A stretch of DNA of 64,000 nt from Marivita geojedonensis (GTDB lineage Bacteria > Pseudomonadota > Alphaproteobacteria > Rhodobacterales > Rhodobacteraceae): contig NZ_JFKC01000008.1 of the NCBI RefSeq assembly GCF_002115805.1, forward strand, positions 1 to 64,000. The letters run 5' to 3'. The position numbers and the translations under genes were made by a program. Positions 37,686 to 46,286 of this stretch are shown piece by piece. Under the pieces are notes generated by a model, which saw only the letters and a list, made by a program, of their open reading frames with translations, had not been told where the DNA came from and ran no database searches. Each line of letters begins with the position of its first letter. Within the stretch, counting starts at the first letter, position 1.

Positions 37686-38384
37686 TCAGACCACCTTGAC
37701 GGTCAACGAGCCCATGCCCTCGACCTCGACCACCATTTCATCGCCCTTCTCGACAGCCGCGACACCGGATGGCGTGCCCGACAGAATGACGTCTCCAGGG
37801 GCGAGTTCGTAGTATTCCGAAAGGTACGCAATCTGTTCCGGCACTTTCCAGATCATCTGGTTGAGATTGCCATCCTGCCGCAATTCCCCGTTCACTGTCA
37901 GTGTGATGCGGCCCTGATCCGGATGACCGATTTCCTCAGCCGAGAGAATCGGACCAACCGGCGCCGAGGCTTCGAACGCTTTGCCGATTTCCCAAGGGCG
38001 TCCGAGCTTCTTCTGGATGCCCTGCAAGTCGCGGCGCGTCATGTCGAGCGCCAGCGCATAACCGAAAACGTGCTCCAGAGCCTGATCGACAGGGATATTC
38101 CGCCCCCCCGATTTCAGCATCACGGCGATTTCCGCTTCGTGATGCACATCCTGTGTCTTGGGCGGATAGGGAAACTCGCCCGAGGTGTCGAGGTTATCGG
38201 GATTCTTTTGAAAGAAAAAAGGATCTTCGCGGTCGGGGTCGTGCCCCATTTCGATCGCGTGAGCCGCGTAGTTGCGCCCGATGCAATAGACGCGACGCAC
38301 AGGAAAGAGCGCGTCGCTCCCCTGAACCGGCAGGGCCACGACGGGCGGACAATCAATGGCGTATTGCTGCGACGAATCTTTCAT
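37686..38384 (-). CDS. Fumarylacetoacetate hydrolase (FAH) family protein
   Basis: This 232-residue FAH-fold enzyme has the usual YCIGRNYAAHAIEMG, PFFFQKNPDNL, HHEAEIAVML (metal-binding Glu residues) and GDVILSGTPSGV motifs. Length and motifs are closest to fumarylpyruvate hydrolases/YcgM-type acylpyruvases that split ring-cleavage products into pyruvate and a dicarboxylate. GGGGGG precedes the ATG at 12 bases or less. It is the first gene of the minus-strand locus and faces the GntR regulator. Confidence 0.87.
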   Translation of the reverse strand: MKDSSQQYAIDCPPVVALPVQGSDALFPVRRVYCIGRNYAAHAIEMGHDPDREDPFFFQKNPDNLDTSGEFPYPPKTQDVHHEAEIAVMLKSGGRNIPVDQALEHVFGYALALDMTRRDLQGIQKKLGRPWEIGKAFEASAPVGPILSAEEIGHPDQGRITLTVNGELRQDGNLNQMIWKVPEQIAYLSEYYELAPGDVILSGTPSGVAAVEKGDEMVVEVEGMGSLTVKVV

Positions 38385-38454
38385 TCAGGTTCCCCCCCTA
38401 TTCTCAGCGCGATGGGCCAATTTTCCGGATTGATCCAACCAATTACGCCAAGTT

Positions 38455-38482
38455 GTGCGATTTTTGTTGCATTTTGTCGCAC
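38455..38482. promoter_or_regulatory. Candidate operator between FAH gene and GntR regulator
   Basis: GTGCGA (38455-38460) and TCGCAC (38477-38482) form a perfect inverted repeat with a 16-base AT-rich spacer that also holds TTGTTGC and TTGTCGC, 11 bases apart. It lies in the 140-base divergent promoter region. FadR-type GntR proteins usually bind shorter TTGT-n-ACAA sites, so the exact half-sites are uncertain. Confidence 0.35.
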
Positions 38483-38524
38483 TCTACCCACTTATTGAAC
38501 CAATGCAACCAAAATGATCGACCA

Positions 38525-39226
38525 ATGGGGGACTGGGTGCTTACGAAGCCCGAAACTGCAGACCAAACGGATGCCAATGAAGCCTTGGTCGATTTCATTG
38601 GCGCCGGCAACTTTGCTCCGGGTGACCGATTGCCCCCGGAGCGGGAACTGATGGTCAGCCTGGGGCTGTCGCGTACGGCACTTCGGAAAGCGCTCGACAA
38701 GCTGGAACACGAAGGTCGCATCTGGCGTCATGTCGGCAAAGGCACTTTCATCGCCTCGCAATCCGGCAGCGCCCGTCCTGGCAGACTCGCTGAAATCAGC
38801 GGGAAAGTCACACCCTTTCAGATGATGCGGGCGCGTCTGTCGCTTGAGCCTGCGATTGCCCGCGAAGCCGCGATCAATGCGTCGGAGGACGCGGTGAACA
38901 GAATTATGGCAGCGCGCGATGCCGCAAAAGATGCGCCGGATTGGGATACCTATGAGGCAAAGGACGATGCCCTGCACCGCACCATCGCAGAGGCCACAGG
39001 CAACATCCTGCTGCTGGAACTGTTCGACCAGCTGAACCAGGTCCGCCGCGCCGTCGCATGGGAGTCAGTCGTCCGCACGTCGCAGCGCCCGCCCCGGGAT
39101 CATTTGAGCTTTGCCGAGCATGACCGCATCACGGCTGCGATCGCCGCCCGCAATCCAACCGAGGCGCACGCCGCAATGCGCGAGCATCTCGGCTCCGTTT
39201 CCGCACGTCTTTTCGGGGAGATCTGA
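38525..39226 (+). CDS. GntR/FadR-family transcriptional regulator
   Basis: The protein has 233 residues. The N-terminal winged helix-turn-helix reads GDRLPPERELMVSLGLSRTALRKALDKLEHEGRIWRHVGKGTF (in pieces, residues about 33-75). The C-terminal helical FCD domain carries the metal-binding residues (AIAREAA, DDALHRTIAEATGN, EHDRITAAI, MREHL). I chose the ATG at 38525; no good ribosome site is present and a leaderless or GTG start cannot be excluded. It is divergent from the FAH-to-ADH locus and lies 61 bases before the ABC importer on the same strand, so it probably controls one or both. Confidence 0.87.
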   Translation: MGDWVLTKPETADQTDANEALVDFIGAGNFAPGDRLPPERELMVSLGLSRTALRKALDKLEHEGRIWRHVGKGTFIASQSGSARPGRLAEISGKVTPFQMMRARLSLEPAIAREAAINASEDAVNRIMAARDAAKDAPDWDTYEAKDDALHRTIAEATGNILLLELFDQLNQVRRAVAWESVVRTSQRPPRDHLSFAEHDRITAAIAARNPTEAHAAMREHLGSVSARLFGEI

Positions 39227-39287
39227 CGCCAGGAACCAACAAGACCCGGATGAGACCGGGCGAACATCATCTTTAGGGAGGAACGAG

Positions 39288-40265
39288 ATGAGACAATTCT
39301 TGAAAAAAGTCGCGGCCACGGCGTTGGCCATTCCGCTGGCCATTGGCCTGAGCACGGCGTCGGTCCAAGCGGACACAATCCGCATCGCACTTGCCGAAAC
39401 GCCCTCGGATGAGCTCGCTGCGTTCTTCGTGGCACTGGAGCGGGCCAAGGCAAACGGGCTTGACTACGAATGGACCGCCTTCTCGGATGAAGAACTGGCC
39501 ATCCAGGCAGTTCTCAGTGGCCAGATGGATATCGGCTTTGGCACGCCCTATGCCGCCATGCAGCGCTCCAAAGCGCCGCTCCGAATCGTCTTTCAGCTCT
39601 CCAAGTTGAAATTCTTCCCGGTGACGACGAAGAAATACAGCTCTCTGGAGGACCTCAACGGTGAACCGATCCTGCTTCACTCTCGGGGCGGCGGCACCGA
39701 CTCGATTGCAAATGTAATCGAAGATCGGCTTGGCATCGAGTTTGGAGAACGCTCTTACGTCCCTGGCTCATCCAACCGCGTTGCCGCGCTGCTCGGGGGC
39801 CGGGCGGATGCGACAATCATCGACCTGTCGAACAAGAACAAACTGATGCGCAGCGAAGCCGGCGAAAATTTCAATGTGCTTGAAATGTTCGAAGTCGAAG
39901 CCAGTGACGAAGCCCTGTTCGCAAACCTGAACTGGATCCAGGAAAACGAAGAAGATGTGAACACCTTCGTGAAGGCGCTGGTCAGCGTGTGGCAGGATAT
40001 GGCTGAAGATCCAACCATCATCCGCCGTGAGACGAACCCGGATGGCCCGATCGGCCAACTCCCACAGGAAATTCTCGACCAGTTGGACGGGTTCTATGCC
40101 GATGCTGTCGAGGGCGGGCTGTACGATCCAAACGGTGGCGGGCGCAAAGCCGCGCAGGCCGACATGGAATGGTACTCGGCCGCGGGTCAGCTCGACGGTG
40201 ACGCGTCCGAATTGAATATCGAGGATTTCTGGTACCTCGCACCGCTCGACGCAGCGATGAACTGA
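39288..40265 (+). CDS. ABC transporter substrate-binding protein (SsuA/TauA-NMT1 type)
   Basis: The protein has 325 residues, a clear signal peptide (VAATALAIPLAIGLSTASVQAD) and an NMT1/SsuA-like mature part: TIRIALAETPSDELAAFF, GQMDIGFGTPYAAMQRS, LNGEPILLHSRGGGTDSIANV. GGGAGG precedes the ATG. This family binds sulfonates, pyrimidine precursors or aromatic acids, and the ligand here is not evident. It heads a four-gene importer operon 61 bases after the GntR gene. Confidence 0.87.
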   Translation: MRQFLKKVAATALAIPLAIGLSTASVQADTIRIALAETPSDELAAFFVALERAKANGLDYEWTAFSDEELAIQAVLSGQMDIGFGTPYAAMQRSKAPLRIVFQLSKLKFFPVTTKKYSSLEDLNGEPILLHSRGGGTDSIANVIEDRLGIEFGERSYVPGSSNRVAALLGGRADATIIDLSNKNKLMRSEAGENFNVLEMFEVEASDEALFANLNWIQENEEDVNTFVKALVSVWQDMAEDPTIIRRETNPDGPIGQLPQEILDQLDGFYADAVEGGLYDPNGGGRKAAQADMEWYSAAGQLDGDASELNIEDFWYLAPLDAAMN

Positions 40266-40333
40266 TCGCGATTGGCCACCGCGCGTTCTGAAAGCGCGGT
40301 GGCCGACCGCTCCAATCACAGGACACAGAGTTC

Positions 40334-41095
40334 ATGCCTGACCGTGCGCTTCTGCTAAAACTGCTTTCCGCCGTCATCCTTTTCGGCGCGTGGGAAATCG
40401 CTGGTCACATCCCGATCAGCTATGCGTTCCCGACCTTTCTTGAGTCGATGTCGGCCATGTTCCGAATGATCGCTGACGGCACGATGATTGACGCCTATGC
40501 CGAAACCCTGCGCCCGCTTGTCGTCGGCGTTGCAATCTCGGCGGTTCTCGGGATTGCCATAGGACTGTGGATTGGCCTGAGTAACTTCTTCGACTGGCTG
40601 TTTTCCCCGATCTTCATCGTCATGCAGGCCGCTCCGCTGGCAGCGCTGATCCCGCTTCTGGTTCTGGCATACGGGATTGGACTCACATCCAAGGTTCTTG
40701 TTGTTTGCATCATGGCGATGCCTGTCATCGTGCTGAACACCGCCGGCGCCGTACGAAACACACCGGAGTCCCTCAAAGAGATGGGACGGGCGTTTTTGGC
40801 ATCGGAGCCGTCCATCATTCTGCGGATCATCATTCCCGCGGCCTCGCCCGTAATATTCGCGGGTCTGCGGTTGGGTATTTCCGCAGGATTTATTGGCGCG
40901 ATCCTCGCCGAACTGAAAATCACGCCGACCGGTGTCGGCGATATCATCACCTACAGTCGGTCCATCGCCGACTACCCCAGCATGTACGCAGCGATCTTCT
41001 CGATCATTCTGCTCGCGGTTCTGTTCCTCAACCTGCTGGAACGCACCGAAACCCTGCTATTCAAAGGAAATGAACGTGGCTATGTCTCAGATTAA
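40334..41095 (+). CDS. ABC transporter permease 1 (SsuC/TauC type)
   Basis: This 253-residue permease has about six membrane segments and the BPD_transp_1 cytoplasmic loop (ETPESLKEMGRAFLASEPSIILRIIIPAASPVIFAGLRLG region) that contacts the ATPase. It lies 68 bases after the binding-protein gene and overlaps the ATPase gene by about 26 bases. Confidence 0.88.
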   Translation: MPDRALLLKLLSAVILFGAWEIAGHIPISYAFPTFLESMSAMFRMIADGTMIDAYAETLRPLVVGVAISAVLGIAIGLWIGLSNFFDWLFSPIFIVMQAAPLAALIPLLVLAYGIGLTSKVLVVCIMAMPVIVLNTAGAVRNTPESLKEMGRAFLASEPSIILRIIIPAASPVIFAGLRLGISAGFIGAILAELKITPTGVGDIITYSRSIADYPSMYAAIFSIILLAVLFLNLLERTETLLFKGNERGYVSD

Positions 41096-41873
41096 ACAGG
41101 TTGTCGACAACACGCTGCCAGAGAGCGCGGTCTCGACCCGCAACATCTCGAAGAACTACGGTGACGTCGAGGCGCTGAAGAACCTGTCGCTGGAATTTCC
41201 CCGTGGGCAACTGACTTCACTTCTCGGTCCGTCCGGATGCGGAAAGACGACATTGCTGAAGATCATTGCAGGTTTGCTCGAACCGACGTCGGGCACCGTC
41301 GAGGTCAACGGCCAAACCGTCAAAGGCCCCGGCCCCGACCGTGCTTTCGTCTTTCAGGACTTCGCGTTGCTTCCTTGGGCCACGGTGCTCCGCAATGTCG
41401 CGTTCGGCTTGGAAATGCGCGGTGTCGCCAAGTCTGAACGCGAAGCAATCGCCGAGAAGTATATCAAGGAAGTGGGGTTGGCGGGGTTCGAACAGAGCTA
41501 CCCGCACGAGTTGTCCGGTGGGATGCGTCAGCGTGTGGGCCTTGCTCGTGCTCTTTCGGTGGACGCAGAAGTTCTGCTGATGGATGAACCGTTTTCTGCG
41601 GTCGACGAGCAAACCCGCCGCAAGTTCCAGGAGGACCTGCTTTCGCTCGTGCAGCACGAGAACAAGACCTTCATTTTCGTGACCCATTCAATCGAAGAAG
41701 CGGTGTATGTTTCCGACCAGATCGCGATCCTGCTGCCGCGTCCAAGCCGGGTACACGAGATCATTCGCCCGTCGAACTTCCGTTCCAAAGGAGTGGACAA
41801 CATTCGCCGGGATCCCGAGTACCTCGATATCGTCGACGAGATCTGGGCGTCGCTTCGGACATATGTGGAGTAG
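41070..41873 (+). CDS. ABC transporter ATP-binding protein (SsuB/TauB type)
   Basis: This 267-residue ATPase has Walker A (GPSGCGKT), Q-loop (VFQDFALLPW), signature LSGGMRQRVGLARAL, Walker B (LLMDEPFSAVD) and the switch histidine THSIEEA. Start choice is uncertain: ATG 41070 sits only two bases after AAAGGA, GTG 41076 has the best spacing, and ATG 41082 is also in frame. Confidence 0.9.
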   Translation: MNVAMSQIKQVVDNTLPESAVSTRNISKNYGDVEALKNLSLEFPRGQLTSLLGPSGCGKTTLLKIIAGLLEPTSGTVEVNGQTVKGPGPDRAFVFQDFALLPWATVLRNVAFGLEMRGVAKSEREAIAEKYIKEVGLAGFEQSYPHELSGGMRQRVGLARALSVDAEVLLMDEPFSAVDEQTRRKFQEDLLSLVQHENKTFIFVTHSIEEAVYVSDQIAILLPRPSRVHEIIRPSNFRSKGVDNIRRDPEYLDIVDEIWASLRTYVE

Positions 41874-41876
41874 GCC

Positions 41877-42629
41877 ATGACCCTTTTCGGATATCGCCTT
41901 CCCGGCATGTCGTCGCTGATCGTTTGGGGGCTGCTTTGGGAGATCGTCGGGCAAAGTGGATTGACCTTTTTTGTCCCGCCCCTCTCAGAGGTGGTGGCTA
42001 CCCTGTTCGGCGTAATCGGAACATCAGCGTTTCAAAAAGCCCTGGCTGAGACGGCTTACGCTTTCATTGCCGGCGTGTTCTTCGCCATCGTGATCGGCAT
42101 CCCGGTTGGCATCCTCATGGGAAAGAACCGCCTGCTCGACGAAATGCTTCTGCCATGGGTCAACGTCTTTCTGAGCGCCCCACTGACGGCCCTTGTGCCT
42201 GTGTTGATGGTCTTGTTCGGGTTCGGGATGAAATCCATCATCATAACGACCACCCTGTTCGGCATCTGGATCATAATCCTCAATTCCCGCGCGGGGGTGA
42301 AACAGATCAACCGCTCGCTCCTTGAGATGGCGCACAGCTTCGGGGCATCTCCGATGGACGCCTTCTTCAAGATCTACTTCTGGGCCGCACTACCTGAAAT
42401 CCTTGGCGGCGTCAGAATTGGCGTGATCCGGGCAGTCAAAGGCGTGATCATCGGGCAGCTTCTGATCTCAATCGTCGGCTTCGGCGCACTCTTTGAACTC
42501 TATTCAGCAAACTTCCTGATGGCGCACTTCTGGGCCGTACTGATCGTGCTCTTCGCGCTGGCGTTCTCGATCTCGGAGTTTCTTGCCTACCTTGAGAGAC
42601 GTGTCTCCTACTACGCGGCAAAGCGCTGA
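41877..42629 (+). CDS. ABC transporter permease 2 (SsuC/TauC type)
   Basis: This 250-residue permease has about six membrane segments and its own ATPase-contact loop (NRSLLEMAHSFGASPMDAFFKIYFWAALPEILGG, read in parts). It differs clearly in sequence from permease 1. Most SsuABC-type importers have a single permease gene, so this one probably works as a heterodimer. A strong hairpin follows its stop. Confidence 0.88.
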   Translation: MTLFGYRLPGMSSLIVWGLLWEIVGQSGLTFFVPPLSEVVATLFGVIGTSAFQKALAETAYAFIAGVFFAIVIGIPVGILMGKNRLLDEMLLPWVNVFLSAPLTALVPVLMVLFGFGMKSIIITTTLFGIWIIILNSRAGVKQINRSLLEMAHSFGASPMDAFFKIYFWAALPEILGGVRIGVIRAVKGVIIGQLLISIVGFGALFELYSANFLMAHFWAVLIVLFALAFSISEFLAYLERRVSYYAAKR

Positions 42630-42649
42630 CAACTTGGGAACAGGCAAAG

Positions 42650-42677
42650 ATGCGGGGCCGGGATAACGGCCCCGCAT
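42650..42677 (+). terminator. Rho-independent terminator of the ABC importer operon
   Basis: ATGCGGGGCCG pairs perfectly with CGGCCCCGCAT (11 bp, 6-nt loop GGATAA) and is followed by TTCTTCTT. It lies 21 bases after the last permease stop. Confidence 0.85.
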
Positions 42678-42764
42678 TTCTTCTTGGGTGAGACGTTTCA
42701 TGTCTCACATCGCATCTCCATCATCTCTTCCGCTCTTGCGAATGAGGTGCGATGCTCGATCACA

Positions 42765-43685
42765 ATGCGCATCGCGACACTGAACGTTCAAAACCTGCGT
42801 CTATTGCACGACCTCCCCGCCAAGCATTTGCGCGGGGCTTGGGATTCTGACGACCCTGAGACAGCGGTTTTTGACGTCATTGACCGACGATTGACCGCGC
42901 AACTGATGGCCGAGGTCAATGCGGACGTGTTCGTTTTGCAGGAGGTTTTCGATCTGGAAACGCTCAACTTTTTTCACGACAGGTTCCTCGTGCCAGCAGG
43001 GATGAAACCTTATCCACACCGGATCTGCATACCCGGCAACGATGGGCGTGGATTGGACGTTGCTGTGCTGTCCCGCATCGCAGCGGAGGGTGTGAAAAGT
43101 CACGCGGAGTTAACGCCAAGAGATCTCAACCTGCCGAGCATGGAAGGCGTGAAACCGGATGTGCCGGTCTTTCGAAGGGACTGCCTTCTGGTAACAATCA
43201 CCGGAGTTAAAATCTTCGCCTGCCATTTCAAATCACCTTACCCGAACCCGGCACTCTCCTGGATCACACGTCGGTGTGAAGCCTTGGCGACAAGACAAAT
43301 TGTCGACCAGAATTGCGCCAATCCAAACGAGGACCTGTGGCTGATCGCGGGTGATCTCAACGAAGGCTCTGAGAACAGAGACCCCGACAAGTCTGCGATT
43401 TCTCCACTTACCGGTGGGTTCTCGGTGAACCTTTTGGATCGCCTTCCTGCCTCAAACCGCTGGACCTATTTCGATCCCCATTCTGGCTTCCATCATTGCC
43501 CGGATGCTTTGCTCGCCTCACCTGCTTTGGCTAGACGGTGGCCGGAAGCCGTACCCACTGTCGTACGAAAAGGTCTAGGGCTCGAAGCAACCGGACGGAT
43601 GGCCGAGCATTTTCCGGGAGTCGGCCAACACAGGCCGCATGCCAGCGACCACGCGGCTGTCTATGTCGAGCTCCCCGGCATTTGA
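42765..43685 (+). CDS. Endonuclease/exonuclease/phosphatase (EEP) family protein
   Basis: This 306-residue protein has the EEP fold marks: TLNVQNLRLL at the start, the metal-binding Glu in LQEVFD, GRGLDVAVLSR, GDLNEGSEN and the C-terminal SDHAAVYVEL. No signal peptide is seen. The family includes nucleases, phosphatases and phosphodiesterases, and I cannot narrow it. It follows the importer terminator, so it is its own unit. The start at ATG 42765 matches the domain boundary; GTG 42747 is an alternative. Confidence 0.8.
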   Translation: MRIATLNVQNLRLLHDLPAKHLRGAWDSDDPETAVFDVIDRRLTAQLMAEVNADVFVLQEVFDLETLNFFHDRFLVPAGMKPYPHRICIPGNDGRGLDVAVLSRIAAEGVKSHAELTPRDLNLPSMEGVKPDVPVFRRDCLLVTITGVKIFACHFKSPYPNPALSWITRRCEALATRQIVDQNCANPNEDLWLIAGDLNEGSENRDPDKSAISPLTGGFSVNLLDRLPASNRWTYFDPHSGFHHCPDALLASPALARRWPEAVPTVVRKGLGLEATGRMAEHFPGVGQHRPHASDHAAVYVELPGI

Positions 43686-43891
43686 TCTCGGACAGCCTCC
43701 GCCCAGCTTACAGCCAATGCCCGGCAAAACAGAAGTTCTTTGCCTCCGAAGTCTCAATGAGAAAAACAAAACATCGGAGCGAAACCCGGCGAGCAAGCAT
43801 CGACGATTCCCAGACACAACTTGGCTTTGCTCCGAAAAGCGGCGAACAAGTGGATAAACACCAAAAAAACGCGGCTCAATGGATTGCACCT

Positions 43892-44914
43892 ATGAAAGCT
43901 TTCTTCGACGACAGACAATGGAAACACGATCCGAAGCATTTCATGGCCGCCGGCGCAATCAAGCCAAGCCCGGAACAGCCTGAACGCATTGCGCGCCTCA
44001 TGGCTGGCGCAGAGGCCGCCGGATGTCAGTTTTCATCCCCCATCGATGCAGGCATTGGCCCGATCGCCGCAATCCACACAGCAGAATACCTGACTTTTCT
44101 GAAGAACATCTTCATCCGTTGGCGACGTATCGAAGGAGCGGGTGCCGAAGTCATCCCGAATGTCCACCCGGCGAACCGGTTCGACAGCTACCCCAAATCT
44201 GCGGGAGGACAGGCAGGATATCATCAGGCAGATGCCGCCTGCCCTATTGCCGAACATACTTGGGAAGCCGCGTATTGGTCAGCGCAATCCGCGATCAGCG
44301 GAGCCGATGCTCTCGGCGACGGGACGCCTGCCGCCTACGTTCTCAGTCGACCACCCGGCCATCACGCTTTTTCCGATTTGGCAGGCGGATTCTGCTTTCT
44401 CAACAACTCTGCCATTGCCGCGGAACGTTTGCGTGCTGCGGGTCATCGTCCCGCTATCCTTGATGTGGACGTGCATCACGGTAACGGAACCCAGGGCATC
44501 TTCTATGATCGTGCTGATATCCTGACGATATCGATCCATGCCGATCCCGAGAACTTCTACCCTTTCTTTTGGGGGCACACGCAGGAACGGGGTGCGGGCG
44601 AAGGCACAGGCAGCAACCTGAACCTGCCGCTAGAACGGGGCACCGGGGACGACGCTTATTTGGCCAGTCTGGATCTTGCCCTGGAAAGAATTAGCGCTTT
44701 CGGCTGCACCGCCCTTGTTGTGGCGCTAGGCCTCGACGCGCATGAAGATGATCCGTTTCAGGGTTTGGCCATCACCACGCCGGGCTTTGCCCGGATTGGC
44801 GCCGCGATAGCCTCACTCAATCTGCCAACGCTATATGTTCAGGAAGGCGGCTACCTGTCCGATGCACTCCAGCATAACCTGACAAGTTTCCTTACTGGAA
44901 CGCAGGGTCCGTGA
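43892..44914 (+). CDS. Histone deacetylase superfamily protein (acetylpolyamine amidohydrolase-like)
   Basis: This 340-residue zinc deacetylase has RPPGHHAF (catalytic His pair), DVDVHHGNGTQ (zinc Asp and His) and GLDAHEDDP (second zinc Asp). Length and start (MKAFFDDRQWKHDPKHF) match bacterial acetylpolyamine amidohydrolases, which remove acetyl groups from acetylputrescine and similar amines. I place the start at 43892 by family length, but an ATG at 43757 would add 45 residues and neither has a good ribosome site. The stop overlaps the next gene as TGATG. Confidence 0.87.
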   Translation: MKAFFDDRQWKHDPKHFMAAGAIKPSPEQPERIARLMAGAEAAGCQFSSPIDAGIGPIAAIHTAEYLTFLKNIFIRWRRIEGAGAEVIPNVHPANRFDSYPKSAGGQAGYHQADAACPIAEHTWEAAYWSAQSAISGADALGDGTPAAYVLSRPPGHHAFSDLAGGFCFLNNSAIAAERLRAAGHRPAILDVDVHHGNGTQGIFYDRADILTISIHADPENFYPFFWGHTQERGAGEGTGSNLNLPLERGTGDDAYLASLDLALERISAFGCTALVVALGLDAHEDDPFQGLAITTPGFARIGAAIASLNLPTLYVQEGGYLSDALQHNLTSFLTGTQGP

Positions 44915-46011
44915 TGCGGGAAACCAGAGACATTGTTGTTATCGGAGGCGGGATTGCCGGATTGAGCGCCGCAGCCGCTCTGTCCGATCAGGCAAGTGTG
45001 ACGGTTCTCGAACAGGAAAAACAGCTTGCCTATCATTCAACCGGGCGTTCTGCAGCCGTGTTCATCCTCAACTATGGCAATGCCATGCTCCGGACACTGA
45101 ATGCGATGTCGCTTCCTGCGTTGAACGGAGGGGTGTCAGGGGAAAGCGTACTCGCACCGCGCGGGGAGATGCTGGTAGCGGGCGAAGCTGAACTTCCCGC
45201 GTTGGAAGCCTATCTGGATGGATCCGATGGTCTTGTACGCCTCTCTGTCGATGAGGCGGTTGAAAGAGTGCCAGCCCTGCGTCGGGACCGCATCGTTGCC
45301 GCCTGTTACGAGGAGCAGGCTCTCGAGATCGATGTGGACCGATTGGTACAAGGCTATGTCCGAAAGCTGAAATTAACGGGAGGCGAAATCCGGACAGACG
45401 CGCGCGTAAAATCGCTCGAACAGCACGGGGTTGATTGGATCGTGCGCACTCAAAACGTCGACATAAATGCAAAGCTGGTTGTCAATGCCGCAGGGGCCTG
45501 GGCCGATGACATTGCCAAGCGCGCCGGGTTGCCGCCGATCGGCGTTCAACCGATGCGGCGGTCGGCGGTGATCATGCCCGTGGATGCCAGGCAATTCAGC
45601 TACAGGGACTGGCCGCTGATCGCCTCCGCAGCCGAAGATTGGTACGCAAAACCCGAGGCGACCGGATTGATGATCTCTCCTGCAGACGAAGACCCGATCG
45701 ATGCACAGGATGCATGGCCGGACGACATGGTGATTGCAGAAGGCCTTCACCGGTTCGGAGAGATGATGGATATACCCATCACCAGGCCGACCCACAGCTG
45801 GGCCGGTCTGCGCAGCTTCGTTTCTGACCGAACGCCTGTCTGCGGGCTTGATCCTTTGGCAAAAGGATTCTTCTGGTTGGCCGGACAAGGCGGTTACGGG
45901 GTCCAGACTGCGCCGGCTTTGGCGGACGTCACGTGTGCCGTTTGCACTGGAAGCGCACATGACCTGCCACGCGATCTGCTTGCCTCCCTGAGTCCAGACA
46001 GGTTTCGGTAG
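44914..46011 (+). CDS. FAD-dependent amino-acid/amine oxidoreductase (DAO family)
   Basis: This 365-residue DAO-family flavoenzyme has the FAD-binding GGGIAGLSAAAAL near residue 11, AYHSTGRSAAVF typical of glycine/D-amino-acid oxidases and dehydrogenases, and a C-terminal GQGGYGVQTAPALA. It is coupled to the deacetylase gene, suggesting that a deacetylated amine is next oxidised. No membrane anchor is visible, and the electron acceptor is unknown. Confidence 0.85.
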   Translation: MRETRDIVVIGGGIAGLSAAAALSDQASVTVLEQEKQLAYHSTGRSAAVFILNYGNAMLRTLNAMSLPALNGGVSGESVLAPRGEMLVAGEAELPALEAYLDGSDGLVRLSVDEAVERVPALRRDRIVAACYEEQALEIDVDRLVQGYVRKLKLTGGEIRTDARVKSLEQHGVDWIVRTQNVDINAKLVVNAAGAWADDIAKRAGLPPIGVQPMRRSAVIMPVDARQFSYRDWPLIASAAEDWYAKPEATGLMISPADEDPIDAQDAWPDDMVIAEGLHRFGEMMDIPITRPTHSWAGLRSFVSDRTPVCGLDPLAKGFFWLAGQGGYGVQTAPALADVTCAVCTGSAHDLPRDLLASLSPDRFR

Positions 46012-46091
46012 TCCACCCGCCGCGCCTTGGAAACTGGCAGCAGTACCGGCAGGGTCCACTTTTATGGCTTTCCGCTCAAATTGGGCACATT

Positions 46092-46109
46092 CAGTATTCC
46101 CAAATACTG
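46092..46109. promoter_or_regulatory. Inverted repeat upstream of the outer-membrane protein gene
   Basis: CAGTATT (46092-46098) and AATACTG (46103-46109) form a perfect 7-bp inverted repeat with a 4-base spacer, about 180 bases before the next start codon and 80 after the flavoenzyme gene. It could be an operator or the end of the upstream transcript. The 275-base gap (46012-46286) shows nothing else I can support. Confidence 0.35.
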
Positions 46110-46286
46110 CCCGGCGTTTAACTATTGATCCAACGGTAAATGGTTTTTCGGCTGGTCGGATTTCGGGTTTGCGTACTTGTGTGCCTTCGCAAAGTTCACA
46201 ATCCGCCCACCAGGTTACTCGGTACATCGAGAAATTGGATGTCAGTCTGCCTTGCGCAACTGCAATACAGAACTTGGGAGAGGCCA

